DNA of 64,000 nucleotides from the NCBI RefSeq assembly GCF_001279585.1, contig NZ_LGEC01000068.1, positions 1-64,000 of the forward strand, given 5' to 3'. Shown here one piece after another: positions 1 through 7,255 of this stretch; positions within the stretch are counted from its first letter, which is position 1, and every line of letters starts with the position of its first letter. Both the position numbers and the translations under genes were made by a program. The DNA is from Nocardiopsis sp. NRRL B-16309. Lineage in GTDB: Bacteria > Actinomycetota > Actinomycetes > Streptosporangiales > Streptosporangiaceae. Below the pieces are notes generated by a model. The model was not told the origin of the DNA and ran no database searches. It saw only the letters and a program-made list of their open reading frames with translations.

Positions 1-131
1 TTCTCGGAGGCGATCATTTCCAGGGTGTCGCGTTGGCGTGCCAGTTCGGCGTTCACCGCCGCGGACACCTCGGGGTCCAGTTCGCCCAGTGCCTGGTCGG
101 TGACCGGGCCTCGGGGTGCAGTGAGAGTCAC
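1..131 (-). CDS. glyA: Serine hydroxymethyltransferase, N-terminal 43 codons only
   Basis: The reverse strand from a GTG at 131 encodes the start of a PLP-dependent serine hydroxymethyltransferase, which interconverts serine and glycine using tetrahydrofolate. The visible part contains the family's N-terminal signature: a D-P-E-V helix start, an E-L-x-R-Q stretch and ending in M-I-A-S-E, the segment that precedes the conserved Asn. The rest lies beyond the left edge. A GGAAGGAAG ribosome binding site sits just upstream (132-145). It is transcribed away from the IclR gene. A second, pathway-specific glyA beside a Rieske ferredoxin/reductase pair is a layout known from glycine betaine or sarcosine breakdown in actinomycetes; that role is inferred. 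Confidence 0.85.
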   Translation of the reverse strand, partial: MTLTAPRGPVTDQALGELDPEVSAAVNAELARQRDTLEMIASE

Positions 132-148
132 GAGGACTTCCTTCCTAT

Positions 149-165
149 GTTGCTTAATAAGCAAC
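149..165. promoter_or_regulatory. Perfect 17-bp palindrome, probable IclR operator of glyA
   Basis: The sequence GTTGCTTAATAAGCAAC is an uninterrupted palindrome 18 bp upstream of the glyA start codon. The arms GTTGC and GCAAC with a 7-bp AT-rich centre recur with the same spacing over the iclR start codon (1104-1120), and degenerate copies precede the Rieske ferredoxin gene. The match in arm and spacing points to one regulator, most simply the adjacent IclR protein. Confidence 0.65.
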
Positions 166-301
166 GAAGTTCGTGATGCACAACACGATTTCGACCACAC
201 TGGAGGCTACCGATGGGTCTGTCAATAGCTGGCGGAGAAGTCTGCGCGACTTGATCGCCAATTAATCGCTTGTTGATATATCAGCGACGGCGCAAGGCGA
301 T

Positions 302-315
302 CGGCCGAAAGGCCG
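302..315 (-). terminator. Short hairpin downstream of iclR
   Basis: CGGCC-GAAA-GGCCG forms a 5-bp GC stem with a tetraloop 12 bp past the iclR stop. There is no U-tract on the transcript side, so its role as a terminator is only suggested by position. The rest of 166-326 shows nothing coding. Confidence 0.3.
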
Positions 316-326
316 CCGCCCCGCGG

Positions 327-1112
327 TCAGCGGCTCAGGTAGGCCATCCGGTCGGCCAGGTCCCGCGCGCCCCGGCGCAGCTCCTCCACGACCTCGGGGA
401 TCCGCTTCTTCGACAGGCGGTACGCCGGGCCGGCCGCGCTGATCGCCGCGACCGCGTCGTCGCCCGGGCCGACCACCGGAACGGCGATCGCGTGCAGGCC
501 CGGTTCCAGCTCCTCGAAGCAGGTGGCGTAGCCGTCCTCGGCGGTCTTCTTGAGGACCTCGCGCAACTCCTCCGCGTCCGTGATGGTGCGCGGGGTGTAG
601 GACACGAGCTCTCCCGCGAGCAGTTCGTCCAGCTCCTCGGGGGAGGCCAGGGCCAGCAGCGCCTTGCCGCTGGCCGTGGCGTGCGACGGCGTGCGCTGGC
701 CGATCCAGTTCTGCGCGGCCACGGCCGAGGAGCCCCGCGCCTGGCTGACGTTGATGGTGTCCGTCGCGTCCAGGACCGCGACGTTGACCGTCTCGCCGAG
801 GCGCTCCGCCAGTTCCTCGCAGACCGGGTTGCCGATCTGGACGATGTCGAGCTGGCCGGCGACGGCGCCGGTGAACCGCATCATGCCCATGCCGAGGCTG
901 AACCGGCCGCGCTCTCCGTGCTGTTCCACGAGCCGTCGCGCCTTGAGCGTGTGCACCAGCCGCGACGCGGTGGACTTGTGCACGCCCAGCTCGGCGGCGA
1001 TCTCGGTGATCCCCGCCTCGGTGCGGGCGAGGAGTTCCAGGATGGTGATGGCCCGGTCCACCGACTGGACGGGGGCGGGCTCGCGTTCTGTGCTGTGTTG
1101 CGAGTTGCTCAT
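327..1112 (-). CDS. IclR-family transcriptional regulator
   Basis: A 261-residue protein with an N-terminal winged helix-turn-helix (about residues 16-75, including the I-T-E-I-A-x-x-L-G-V-H-K-S-T-A-S-R recognition region) and a C-terminal IclR effector-binding domain (about 85-255; S-H-A-T-A-S-G-K-A motif typical of the family). Length is normal. The ATG at 1112 was chosen because the alignment to the family begins just after it; longer in-frame upstream sequence runs through the intergenic operator zone. It sits divergently between glyA and the Rieske ferredoxin gene and an operator-like palindrome overlaps its own start codon, so it probably controls both sides and itself. The effector is unknown; a methylated amine or its product is a reasonable guess. 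Confidence 0.9.
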   Translation of the reverse strand: MSNSQHSTEREPAPVQSVDRAITILELLARTEAGITEIAAELGVHKSTASRLVHTLKARRLVEQHGERGRFSLGMGMMRFTGAVAGQLDIVQIGNPVCEELAERLGETVNVAVLDATDTINVSQARGSSAVAAQNWIGQRTPSHATASGKALLALASPEELDELLAGELVSYTPRTITDAEELREVLKKTAEDGYATCFEELEPGLHAIAVPVVGPGDDAVAAISAAGPAYRLSKKRIPEVVEELRRGARDLADRMAYLSR

Positions 1113-1120
1113 GGTGCAAC
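1104..1120. promoter_or_regulatory. GTTGC-N7-GCAAC operator over the iclR start codon
   Basis: The sequence GTTGCTCATGGTGCAAC has the same two 5-bp arms and 7-bp spacer as the glyA palindrome at 149-165. It covers the iclR ATG (1110-1112), a position that would give steric autorepression. Confidence 0.55.
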
Positions 1121-1199
1121 CGTAACCGATTGACGCAACAAATCGAAAAATCCGGCGCTGCACTCCTTGACGCCGCATCCCCGTGCTGCCCATCATAAT

Positions 1200-1235
1200 G
1201 TTGCGTATAAAACAAGTTGTTCCGCGTAGCGCAAC
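1200..1235 (+). promoter_or_regulatory. Two degenerate operator copies in the Rieske ferredoxin promoter
   Basis: Two adjacent 17-bp segments, GTTGCGTATAAAACAAG (1200-1216) and GTTCCGCGTAGCGCAAC (1219-1235), each keep part of the GTTGC-N7-GCAAC pattern; the first matches the glyA palindrome at 12 of 17 positions. The outermost GTTGCG and CGCAAC form a large inverted repeat. They end 10 bp before the ferredoxin start codon. Confidence 0.4.
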
Positions 1236-1245
1236 AGAGGTCGTG

Positions 1246-1563
1246 ATGATTCCAGTATGTGCCGTCGCAGACCTGCCCGACGGTGAAGCGGTCCGTATCC
1301 CCGGCGACGTCCCGATCGCGGTCTTCAACGCCGGGGGCGAGATCTACGCCATCGACGACACCTGCAGCCACCAGGACGCCTCCCTCTCCGAGGGATGGCT
1401 CGAAGGGTGCTTCGTCGAGTGCCCGCTCCACGCCGCGAGCTTCGACCTGCGCACGGGCATGCCCACCGGCGCCCCGGCCAAGAAGCCGGTCCGGACCCAC
1501 GAAGTCACCATCCAGGACGGCGTGATCCACGTGGTCCCGCAGAACCAGGAGGCAGTCGTATGA
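1246..1563 (+). CDS. Rieske-type [2Fe-2S] ferredoxin
   Basis: A 105-residue cytoplasmic electron carrier of the non-haem oxygenase type. The cluster ligands are plain: Cys40-x-His42 and Cys59-x-x-His62, with the usual spacing. The ATG at 1246 follows an AGAGG ribosome binding site by 5 nt; an upstream in-frame ATG at 1183 would place the operators inside the gene and was not used. Its stop overlaps the start of the reductase gene (ATGA), so the two are translated together. It should pass electrons to a Rieske oxygenase, whose alpha subunit is not in the window. The HcaC-like annotation it may receive does not establish a cinnamate role. Confidence 0.9.
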   Translation: MIPVCAVADLPDGEAVRIPGDVPIAVFNAGGEIYAIDDTCSHQDASLSEGWLEGCFVECPLHAASFDLRTGMPTGAPAKKPVRTHEVTIQDGVIHVVPQNQEAVV

Positions 1564-2744
1564 GAACCGTTGCCGTCGTCGGGGCCTCGCTCGCGGGACT
1601 GCGTGCCGTCGAGGAACTCAGGACACAGGGTTTCGACGGCCGGATCGCCGTCATTGGCGAGGAGCCCCACCAGCCCTACGACCGGCCGCCGCTGTCGAAG
1701 GCCTATCTCACGGGCACGTGCCCGGCGGAGGGCCTGCGGCTGGCCGACGCGGCCGACCTGGACGGGCTGGGCGCGGAATGGCACCTGGGGGTCCGGGCCG
1801 ACTCCCTCGACCCCGGTACGCGGTCGGTGCGGCTGTCCGACGGGACGGAGATCGTCGCCGACGGCGTCGTCATCGCCACCGGCGGCCGGGCCCGCCCGCT
1901 CCCCGCCGCGGAGGGCCTGGCGGGGGTGCACACCCTGCGCACGCTCGACGACGCGGCGGCCCTGCGCGCCGACCTGGACGAGAGCTCGGCGGGCGTGGTC
2001 GTCATCGGGGCCGGCTGGATCGGCGCCGAGGTCGCCTCGACCTGCCGCACCCTCGGACTGCCCGTGACCGTCGTCGAGGCCGCACCGACCCCCCTCGCGC
2101 GCGTCCTCGGCCCGACCATGGGCGCCCACTGCGCGGCCCTGCACACCGACCACGGAGCCGACCTGCGCACCGGCGTGGGCGTGGCGTCCCTGACCTCGAC
2201 CGGCTTCGGCCCCTGGAAGCGCGTCAGCGGCGTGGTCCTCGACGACGGCACTCACCTGCCCGCCGACGTGGTCGTGGCCGGTATCGGCATGCTCCCCAAC
2301 ACCGAGTGGCTCGCCGGGTCCGGTCTCCCGCTCGACAACGGCGTGCTCTGCGACGCCGGATGCGTCACCGCGTTCCCCTCCGTCGTGGCGGTGGGAGACG
2401 TGGCCCGCTACCAGGGCCCCGACGGGCCGGTGCGGCACGAACACTGGTCCAACGCCTCCGAACAGCCCGCCACCGCCGTGCGCAACCTCCTGGCGGGCAC
2501 CACGATCCAGGAGTACCGGCCGTCCGGCTACTTCTGGTCCGACCAGTACGGGACCCGCCTCCAGGTCGCCGGGCACCCCGCGGACGCCGACGAGGTCGCC
2601 GTCGTCGACGGCTCGCCGAGCGACCGCCGGTTCGTCGCGGAGTACCGCCGGGAGGGGGCCGCGGTGGGCGTGCTCGCGATGAACAACCCCAAGCAGTTCG
2701 GCCGCCTGCGCCGCCTGCTGCCGTCCCGCGTGGTCCCGGCCTGA
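1560..2744 (+). CDS. FAD-dependent NAD(P)H:ferredoxin reductase
   Basis: A 394-residue pyridine nucleotide-disulfide oxidoreductase-family flavoprotein that reduces the preceding Rieske ferredoxin. It has an N-terminal FAD-binding loop (V-V-G-A-S-L-A-G, residues 6-13), the central A-T-G-G motif near 106-109, an NAD(P)H-binding G-A-G-W-I-G loop at 150-155, and the late G-D-V-A FAD motif, followed by a C-terminal reductase domain. The start overlaps the ferredoxin stop and has an AGGAGG ribosome binding site at 1547-1552. Together the two genes make the electron-transfer arm of a three-component Rieske oxygenase; with glyA and IclR nearby, an N-demethylating oxygenase is the favoured partner (inferred). 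Confidence 0.9.
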   Translation: MRTVAVVGASLAGLRAVEELRTQGFDGRIAVIGEEPHQPYDRPPLSKAYLTGTCPAEGLRLADAADLDGLGAEWHLGVRADSLDPGTRSVRLSDGTEIVADGVVIATGGRARPLPAAEGLAGVHTLRTLDDAAALRADLDESSAGVVVIGAGWIGAEVASTCRTLGLPVTVVEAAPTPLARVLGPTMGAHCAALHTDHGADLRTGVGVASLTSTGFGPWKRVSGVVLDDGTHLPADVVVAGIGMLPNTEWLAGSGLPLDNGVLCDAGCVTAFPSVVAVGDVARYQGPDGPVRHEHWSNASEQPATAVRNLLAGTTIQEYRPSGYFWSDQYGTRLQVAGHPADADEVAVVDGSPSDRRFVAEYRREGAAVGVLAMNNPKQFGRLRRLLPSRVVPA

Positions 2745-2840
2745 CCGACCGCGCCGCGCCCGGGGCGCGGCGCCCACCGAGGAGGTGCCCCAGAGCCCCG
2801 GCCCGCACGGTGCCGGGGCGTTCCGCGTCTCCGAGCGGCG

Positions 2841-3605
2841 TCAGGCGCTCAACCGGCGCAGGTGCGTCAGGGCGGCCTCGGTGACGGGGCGCTCCACGCC
2901 GAGCTCGTCCAGGTAGGCCGCCGCCGCCTCCATCTCGTGTACGCGTCGCCCGGCATGCTCCCGGGTGCCCCGCACGAGCCGGTCCACCAGGTCCGGGCCG
3001 TTCCCGCCCAGCTCGGCGGCGATCTGGTCGCGGATCTCCTCCTCGGCCCCGGCCGCGCTCGCCGCGTCGAGCGATTCGATGACGAGCGCCGCCAGTCCCT
3101 TCATGAACACGCTGCGCAGCAGCTTGCGCGCCGCGGCGTCACCCGGCTCCTGGGAGACCGCGCGCACGGGTGTGCCCAGGGGCGAGAGCGCCTCGGCGAA
3201 GGCCCCGGCTCCGCTGCCGGCGGCCAGGAGCGGCGTGCGGCTGCCCGCCCGCGGGACGGGGGCCATGACCGCCACATCGGCGAAGCGCACCCGCGCGTCG
3301 GCGGCCAGCGCGCCGATCGCGCCCTTCTCACCCGGGGAGAGGGTGTTCAGGTCCGCGTAGACGGCCGACGCGTCCAGCAGCGGCAGGACCTTCGCGGCGA
3401 CCTCCTCCGCCGCGGACGGGCCGACGAGGCTGATGACGACGTCCGCGCCGGCGAGCGCGTCGGCCGGCTCCGAACGCTGCTCGATCGGCGTGTCGGACAA
3501 CGTGACGAAGGGGTCGTACCCCCGGACCAGGGCGCCGGCCCGCGCCAGCCCCTCGCCGATGAGTCGCCCGGCCTCGCCCAGGCCGATCATGGTGATGACG
3601 GTCAT
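2841..3605 (-). CDS. NAD(P)-dependent 6-phosphogluconate dehydrogenase-like oxidoreductase (DUF1932 type)
   Basis: A 254-residue beta-hydroxyacid dehydrogenase-like protein. The N-terminus has a Rossmann G-L-G-E-A-G loop (residues 8-13); the middle keeps D-L-N-T-L-S-P and the V-A-V-M-A-P-V region seen in this superfamily; the C-terminal all-helical part matches the DUF1932 branch, with K in the R-K-L-L-R-S-V-F-M-K-G helix as probable catalytic lysine. The ATG at 3605 has a GGAGGG ribosome binding site. It is divergent from a GntR regulator and its promoter carries the same operator as the DUF6282-ABC operon, so it probably acts in the same catabolic route, oxidising or reducing a hydroxyacid. 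Substrate unknown. Confidence 0.8.
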   Translation of the reverse strand: MTVITMIGLGEAGRLIGEGLARAGALVRGYDPFVTLSDTPIEQRSEPADALAGADVVISLVGPSAAEEVAAKVLPLLDASAVYADLNTLSPGEKGAIGALAADARVRFADVAVMAPVPRAGSRTPLLAAGSGAGAFAEALSPLGTPVRAVSQEPGDAAARKLLRSVFMKGLAALVIESLDAASAAGAEEEIRDQIAAELGGNGPDLVDRLVRGTREHAGRRVHEMEAAAAYLDELGVERPVTEAALTHLRRLSA

Positions 3606-3635
3606 CGCGCCCTCCGTAGCGAGTGCCACCCTGAT

Positions 3636-3655
3636 GTGAACAACATTGTTTACAA
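3636..3655. promoter_or_regulatory. GntR operator copy in the dehydrogenase/GntR divergent promoter
   Basis: Read on the reverse strand this is TTGTAAACAATGTTGTTCAC. The copy at 4456-4475 reads TCGTTAACAATGTTGCTCAC, identical at 17 of 20 positions. The core TAAACAATGTT is AT-rich and partly palindromic, as expected for a GntR-family site. It lies between the divergent genes and directly upstream of the GntR start. Confidence 0.6.
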
Positions 3656-3687
3656 TAATGCACACCAAGATGAGCGAGAGGAAGACC

Positions 3688-4365
3688 ATGACCCAGGAGG
3701 CAGTGGGCCGGGACACGAGCCGTGGCGCCAGCGACGCCGAGCGTGTGACGTCACGGCTTCGACAGGCCATCGTCGCCGGCGAGTTCGCGCCCAAGCAGCG
3801 GCTCGTGGAGACGGACCTCATCGAGATGTTCGACGCCAGCCGGGGCGCGGTGCGCGCGGCCCTGGCGACCCTCGCCGTGGAGGGCCTGGTGGAGCGGGTC
3901 CGCAACCGCGGTGCCCGGGTGCGGGCCGTGGACCTGGACGAGGCGCTGGAGATCGTGGAGGTGCGCGCCGCCCTGGAGTCGCTGTGCGCGGCGCGCGCGG
4001 CCGAACGCGTCGACGAGGGCGGTGTGGCGCGGCTGCGTGCCATCGGCGAGGTGATGAGAGCGGCGGTGGACGCGGGCGACGGAGAGGCGTACGCGCAGGC
4101 CAACCGGGATCTGCACCAGGAGGTGATGGACATCAGCGGCGCGAAGGTGGCGCCCGACGTCGTCAAGCGCCTGCGCGCCCAGAACGTCAGGTACCGCATC
4201 CGGCTGGCCATGCAGCCGCACCGACCCACCACGTCGCTGCCCGAACACCTGGAGATCGTGGAGGCGGTCTGCGCGAAGGACCCCGAGCGTGCCGCGGAGG
4301 CCATGCGGGCGCACCTGAACAGCGTGTACGAGGCCACGCGGGACTACTTCGCCAAGAAGGGGTGA
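3688..4365 (+). CDS. GntR-family transcriptional regulator (FCD/FadR type)
   Basis: A 225-residue regulator with a winged helix-turn-helix at about residues 17-80 (A-S-R-G-A-V-R-A-A-L recognition helix) and an all-helical FCD effector domain at about 90-215, in which D, H and H residues of the metal-binding type can be seen. The ATG at 3688 is preferred over in-frame ATGs at 3658 and 3670 because GAGAGGAAG lies 4 nt upstream. It is placed between the dehydrogenase gene and the DUF6282-ABC-oxalomesaconate operon, and both flanking promoters carry a near-identical 20-bp site. FCD regulators usually sense a carboxylic acid intermediate and repress. Confidence 0.88.
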   Translation: MTQEAVGRDTSRGASDAERVTSRLRQAIVAGEFAPKQRLVETDLIEMFDASRGAVRAALATLAVEGLVERVRNRGARVRAVDLDEALEIVEVRAALESLCAARAAERVDEGGVARLRAIGEVMRAAVDAGDGEAYAQANRDLHQEVMDISGAKVAPDVVKRLRAQNVRYRIRLAMQPHRPTTSLPEHLEIVEAVCAKDPERAAEAMRAHLNSVYEATRDYFAKKG

Positions 4366-4436
4366 GCCGGCGGCGCCCGCGTCCGGCCGCCGGGCGGCGC
4401 GGGTGACGTGCGCCGCACATGGATGTGACCTGGGTA

Positions 4437-4475
4437 TTGACTGTCGTCACCAAGATCGTTAACAATGTTGCTCAC
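4437..4475 (+). promoter_or_regulatory. Promoter with overlapping GntR operator for the DUF6282-ABC-oxalomesaconate operon
   Basis: A TTGACT -35 box (4437-4442) is followed after 17 bp by TAACAA (4460-4465). The second half of this promoter is covered by TCGTTAACAATGTTGCTCAC (4456-4475), the partner of the site at 3636-3655. A repressor bound here would block RNA polymerase. Confidence 0.55.
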
Positions 4476-4499
4476 CAGCTTGTTAGCAAAGGGGCGGCA

Positions 4500-5468
4500 T
4501 TGACACACCAGGTACCCAGCGCACACGCCCGCGAACTCGTCCGGGGCGCCTACGACATCCACGTCCACATCGCTCCCGATGTGATGAAGCGCAGGGTGAG
4601 CGACCTCGAACTCGCCCCGCGCTTCCACCGGCACGGCATGGCGGGCTTCGTGCTCAAGTCCCACTACACGCCCACGACCGAACGCGCCGAGGTCGTCCGT
4701 GGCGTCCACCCGGACGTCGACGTGCTCGGCGCCATCACCCTCAACGCCTCCGTGGGCGGGCTCAACCCCGTCGCGGTCGAGATCGCCGCACGCGGCGGCG
4801 CCCAGTTCGTCTGGCTGCCGACCGTGGACAGCGACAACCAGCGCAGCTGCCTGGAGGAGACCCCCGAGGGCGCCACGCCGCCCATGTGGGCGCAGATCCA
4901 GCAGGAGCTGCGGGACGCGGGCATCGCCAGCCCCGCCGTCGACGTGCTCGACGGGGACGGGCGGGTGACGGCCGAGACCCGCCAGGTCATCGACGTCATC
5001 GCCAGGCACGACATGACCCTGGCCACCGGGCACCTGCACGGAGACGAGTCCGCGAAGGTCGTCGCGCTCGCACGCGAGCGCGGCGTCCGGCGGATCGTGG
5101 TCACCCACCCCGAGTTCACCTCGCAGCGCATCCCCGCGGAGAACCAGAGGTCGCTCGCCGCGCACGGCGCCTACCTGGAGCGCTGCCTGACCACCCCGCT
5201 GACCGGCAAGGTCTCCTGGCAGGTGTGGTTGGACAACATCCGGGCGACGGGCCCCGCGGCCTCCGTCATCAGCTCCGACCTGGGGCAGCCCTTCAACCCA
5301 CCGGTGGAGGACGGACTCGCGCTGGCCGCCGACATCCTCCTCGACCACGGCTTCACCGATGAGGAGGTGCGCCTGATGGTGGTGCACAATTCGCGCTGGC
5401 TCGCGGGAGCGGACCCGCTGCCCGAGGCGCCGCAGGCCCACCACGACGCACGGGCGGCCACCCCATGA
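4500..5468 (+). CDS. DUF6282-family metal-dependent hydrolase-like protein
   Basis: A 322-residue cytoplasmic protein. Near the N-terminus is Y-D-I-H-V-H-I-A-P-D (His21, His23), a metal-binding HxH start as in amidohydrolase/TIM-barrel hydrolases, then L-K-S-H-Y near 55, several later His/Asp clusters (G-H-L-H-G-D-E, V-T-H-P-E) and a final acidic S-S-D-L-G-Q motif, all consistent with a beta/alpha barrel binding metals. TTG at 4500 is preferred because AAAGGGG lies 5 nt before it and because the upstream in-frame ATG (4419) would put the promoter and operator inside the gene. It is the first gene of the operon and overlaps the ABC ATPase gene by 4 nt. In this context it could open a lactone or ring product before the oxalomesaconate steps; that is inference. 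Confidence 0.75.
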   Translation: MTHQVPSAHARELVRGAYDIHVHIAPDVMKRRVSDLELAPRFHRHGMAGFVLKSHYTPTTERAEVVRGVHPDVDVLGAITLNASVGGLNPVAVEIAARGGAQFVWLPTVDSDNQRSCLEETPEGATPPMWAQIQQELRDAGIASPAVDVLDGDGRVTAETRQVIDVIARHDMTLATGHLHGDESAKVVALARERGVRRIVVTHPEFTSQRIPAENQRSLAAHGAYLERCLTTPLTGKVSWQVWLDNIRATGPAASVISSDLGQPFNPPVEDGLALAADILLDHGFTDEEVRLMVVHNSRWLAGADPLPEAPQAHHDARAATP

Positions 5469-6229
5469 GCATCGTCCTGGAAGTCGAACACCTCACCAAG
5501 GAGTTCCAGCGCGACGACGTCGCCACCGTGGCCCTGCGCGACTTCAACCTCAGCATCGAAGAGGGCACCTTCGTCACCATCCTGGGCCGGTCCGGCTGTG
5601 GCAAGTCCACCATGCTCAACCTGCTCTCCGGGCTCTCCAAGCCGACCTCGGGGCGGGTGCTGCACCGGGGCAGCCCGCACAGCGGTCCCACCCCCGACAT
5701 CGGCTACCTCACCCAGACCGACACGCTCATGCCCTGGCGCAGCGTCCAGCGCAACGTCGAGATGCCCATGGAGATCGCCGGGACCGACAAGGCCGAGCGC
5801 GGGGCCAGGGCCCGCGAGCTCATCGCCACGGTCGGTCTGGCCGAGTTCGCCGACAGCTACCCGCGCGAGCTCTCCGGCGGTATGCGGCGCCGCGCCAGCC
5901 TGGCGCGCATGCTCGCCAACGGCGCGGAGACCATCCTGATGGACGAGCCCTTCGGCGCCCTGGACGCGCAGCTGCGCGCCGAACTCCAGCGCGAACTGGC
6001 GCGACTGTGGAAGGCCACCGGGCACACCATCGTCTTCGTCACCCACGACATCGAGGAGGCCCTGATGCTCGGCGACCGCGTCGTCGTCCTGGGCCCGCTG
6101 GGCACCATTCTGCTCGACCAGCAGGTCGACCTCGACCGACCGCGCGAACCCGACGAGACCAAGGTGCGGCCGCGGTTCGTGGAACTGCACGCCACCCTGG
6201 CCTCCGCGCTGAAGAAAGGAGCGCGGTGA
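5465..6229 (+). CDS. ABC transporter ATP-binding protein, NitT/TauT type
   Basis: A 254-residue ATPase energising uptake across the membrane. Walker A is G-R-S-G-C-G-K-S-T (41-49), Q-loop Gln84, signature L-S-G-G-M (136-140), Walker B I-L-M-D-E-P (157-162) and the H-loop His194. The signature ending in GM and the overall pattern match the nitrate/sulfonate/taurine importer branch (SsuB/TauB), which also includes aromatic acid importers. ATGA overlap with the preceding gene and 1-bp overlap with the permease gene indicate translational coupling. Confidence 0.92.
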   Translation: MSIVLEVEHLTKEFQRDDVATVALRDFNLSIEEGTFVTILGRSGCGKSTMLNLLSGLSKPTSGRVLHRGSPHSGPTPDIGYLTQTDTLMPWRSVQRNVEMPMEIAGTDKAERGARARELIATVGLAEFADSYPRELSGGMRRRASLARMLANGAETILMDEPFGALDAQLRAELQRELARLWKATGHTIVFVTHDIEEALMLGDRVVVLGPLGTILLDQQVDLDRPREPDETKVRPRFVELHATLASALKKGAR

Positions 6230-7083
6230 TGACGACCGAGTCGTCCGCGGACACCGACGCGCCCACCGGCCTGAGCACGAGCGGCCCCGTCAAGGAGGCC
6301 CGCCGCCGCAGCTGGTGGTACCGCAACCGCCGCACCACCATCGTGTGGAGCCTGCGGGCGGGCGTGGTGCTGGTCTTCCTCCTGCTCTGGCAGATCGCCG
6401 GCAACACGGCCGCCAACCCCATGTTCGTCTCCGACCCGGTCAGCGTGTGGGAGCAGCTGAGCGCCTGGATCGTGGACGGCACCCTGGGGAGGCACACCTG
6501 GATCACCATCCAGGAAGTGGTCCTCGGCTACGTCATCGGCGCCGCCGCCGGTGCCCTCGCCGGATACGCGCTCGCCTCGATCCGCCTCGTCTACGACGTG
6601 TTCGAGCCGCTGATGATGGCGCTGTACTCGATTCCGAAGGTGGCGCTCGCCCCACTGTTCATCGTGTGGTTCGGCATCGGCATCGACATGAAGGTCATCC
6701 TGGCGGCCGTCAGCGTGTTCTTCCTGGTCTTCCTCAACACCGCCGCCGGCGTCCGCGACGTCGACCGCGGCCTCGTCGACGCCGTCCGGCTCATGGGCGG
6801 GTCGAACAGGGACATCGCGATCAAGGTGGTGCTGCCGGCCTCCATGACCGGGCTCATCACGGGCCTGAAGGTCTCCATTCCCTACGCGCTCATCGGCGCG
6901 GTGATCGGTGAACTCGTCGCCTCCAACCGCGGCCTGGGCTACCTCATCAACGACTCCGCCGCGCAGTTCAACACCGCGGGCGTGTTCGCCGCGGTCGTGG
7001 TGCTGACCGCAGTGGCGATGGTCCTCAACACCCTCGTGGGCGTTCTGGCCTCCCGCGCCAACCGCTGGAAGCCACTCGACTAG
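6229..7083 (+). CDS. ABC transporter permease, NitT/TauT type
   Basis: A 284-residue inner-membrane protein with six predicted membrane segments between about residues 40 and 275. The cytoplasmic EAA loop for docking the ATPase is visible as V-D-A-V-R-L-M-G-G-S at about 184-193. ATG at 6229 overlaps the ATPase stop and has AAAGGA upstream; a GTG one codon earlier is possible. It forms the channel of the importer with the flanking ATPase and binding protein. Confidence 0.9.
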   Translation: MTTESSADTDAPTGLSTSGPVKEARRRSWWYRNRRTTIVWSLRAGVVLVFLLLWQIAGNTAANPMFVSDPVSVWEQLSAWIVDGTLGRHTWITIQEVVLGYVIGAAAGALAGYALASIRLVYDVFEPLMMALYSIPKVALAPLFIVWFGIGIDMKVILAAVSVFFLVFLNTAAGVRDVDRGLVDAVRLMGGSNRDIAIKVVLPASMTGLITGLKVSIPYALIGAVIGELVASNRGLGYLINDSAAQFNTAGVFAAVVVLTAVAMVLNTLVGVLASRANRWKPLD

Positions 7084-7209
7084 GCGCCTTCCACGGACCC
7101 GGCGCCCCGGTGCCGCGGCGGCCCGGCGTTCCGGTGCCCTGTCCCGGAGCGCGTCGGCCCGCAGCGCCGTGCCCGGCGTCCCGGGGGCCCCGTGCGGTTC
7201 ATCCCCCAA

Positions 7210-7230
7210 GGCCGTGGGCTCTCCACGGCC
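7210..7230 (+). terminator. Hairpin between permease and binding-protein genes
   Basis: GGCCGTGG and CCACGGCC form a perfect 8-bp stem around a 5-nt loop, 26 bp before the binding-protein gene, with no U-tract. In a 172-bp gap inside an otherwise tight operon it may protect mRNA ends or partially stop transcription so that subunit amounts differ. Confidence 0.4.
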
Positions 7231-7255
7231 CCTCACCCAAACCGAAAGTCACGCC

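Noticed and set aside
1183..1245. Longer N-terminus for the Rieske ferredoxin
   Set aside because: It would contain the operator zone and lacks a ribosome binding site; the family begins at the ATG at 1246.
1246..2744. Assigning the ferredoxin and reductase to phenylpropionate/cinnamate dioxygenase
   Set aside because: No dioxygenase subunits or other genes of that pathway; the electron-transfer proteins are generic and glyA points to another substrate class.
7084..7255. Extra gene or riboswitch between the permease and binding-protein genes
   Set aside because: No coding pattern and no recognised riboswitch core, only the hairpin.
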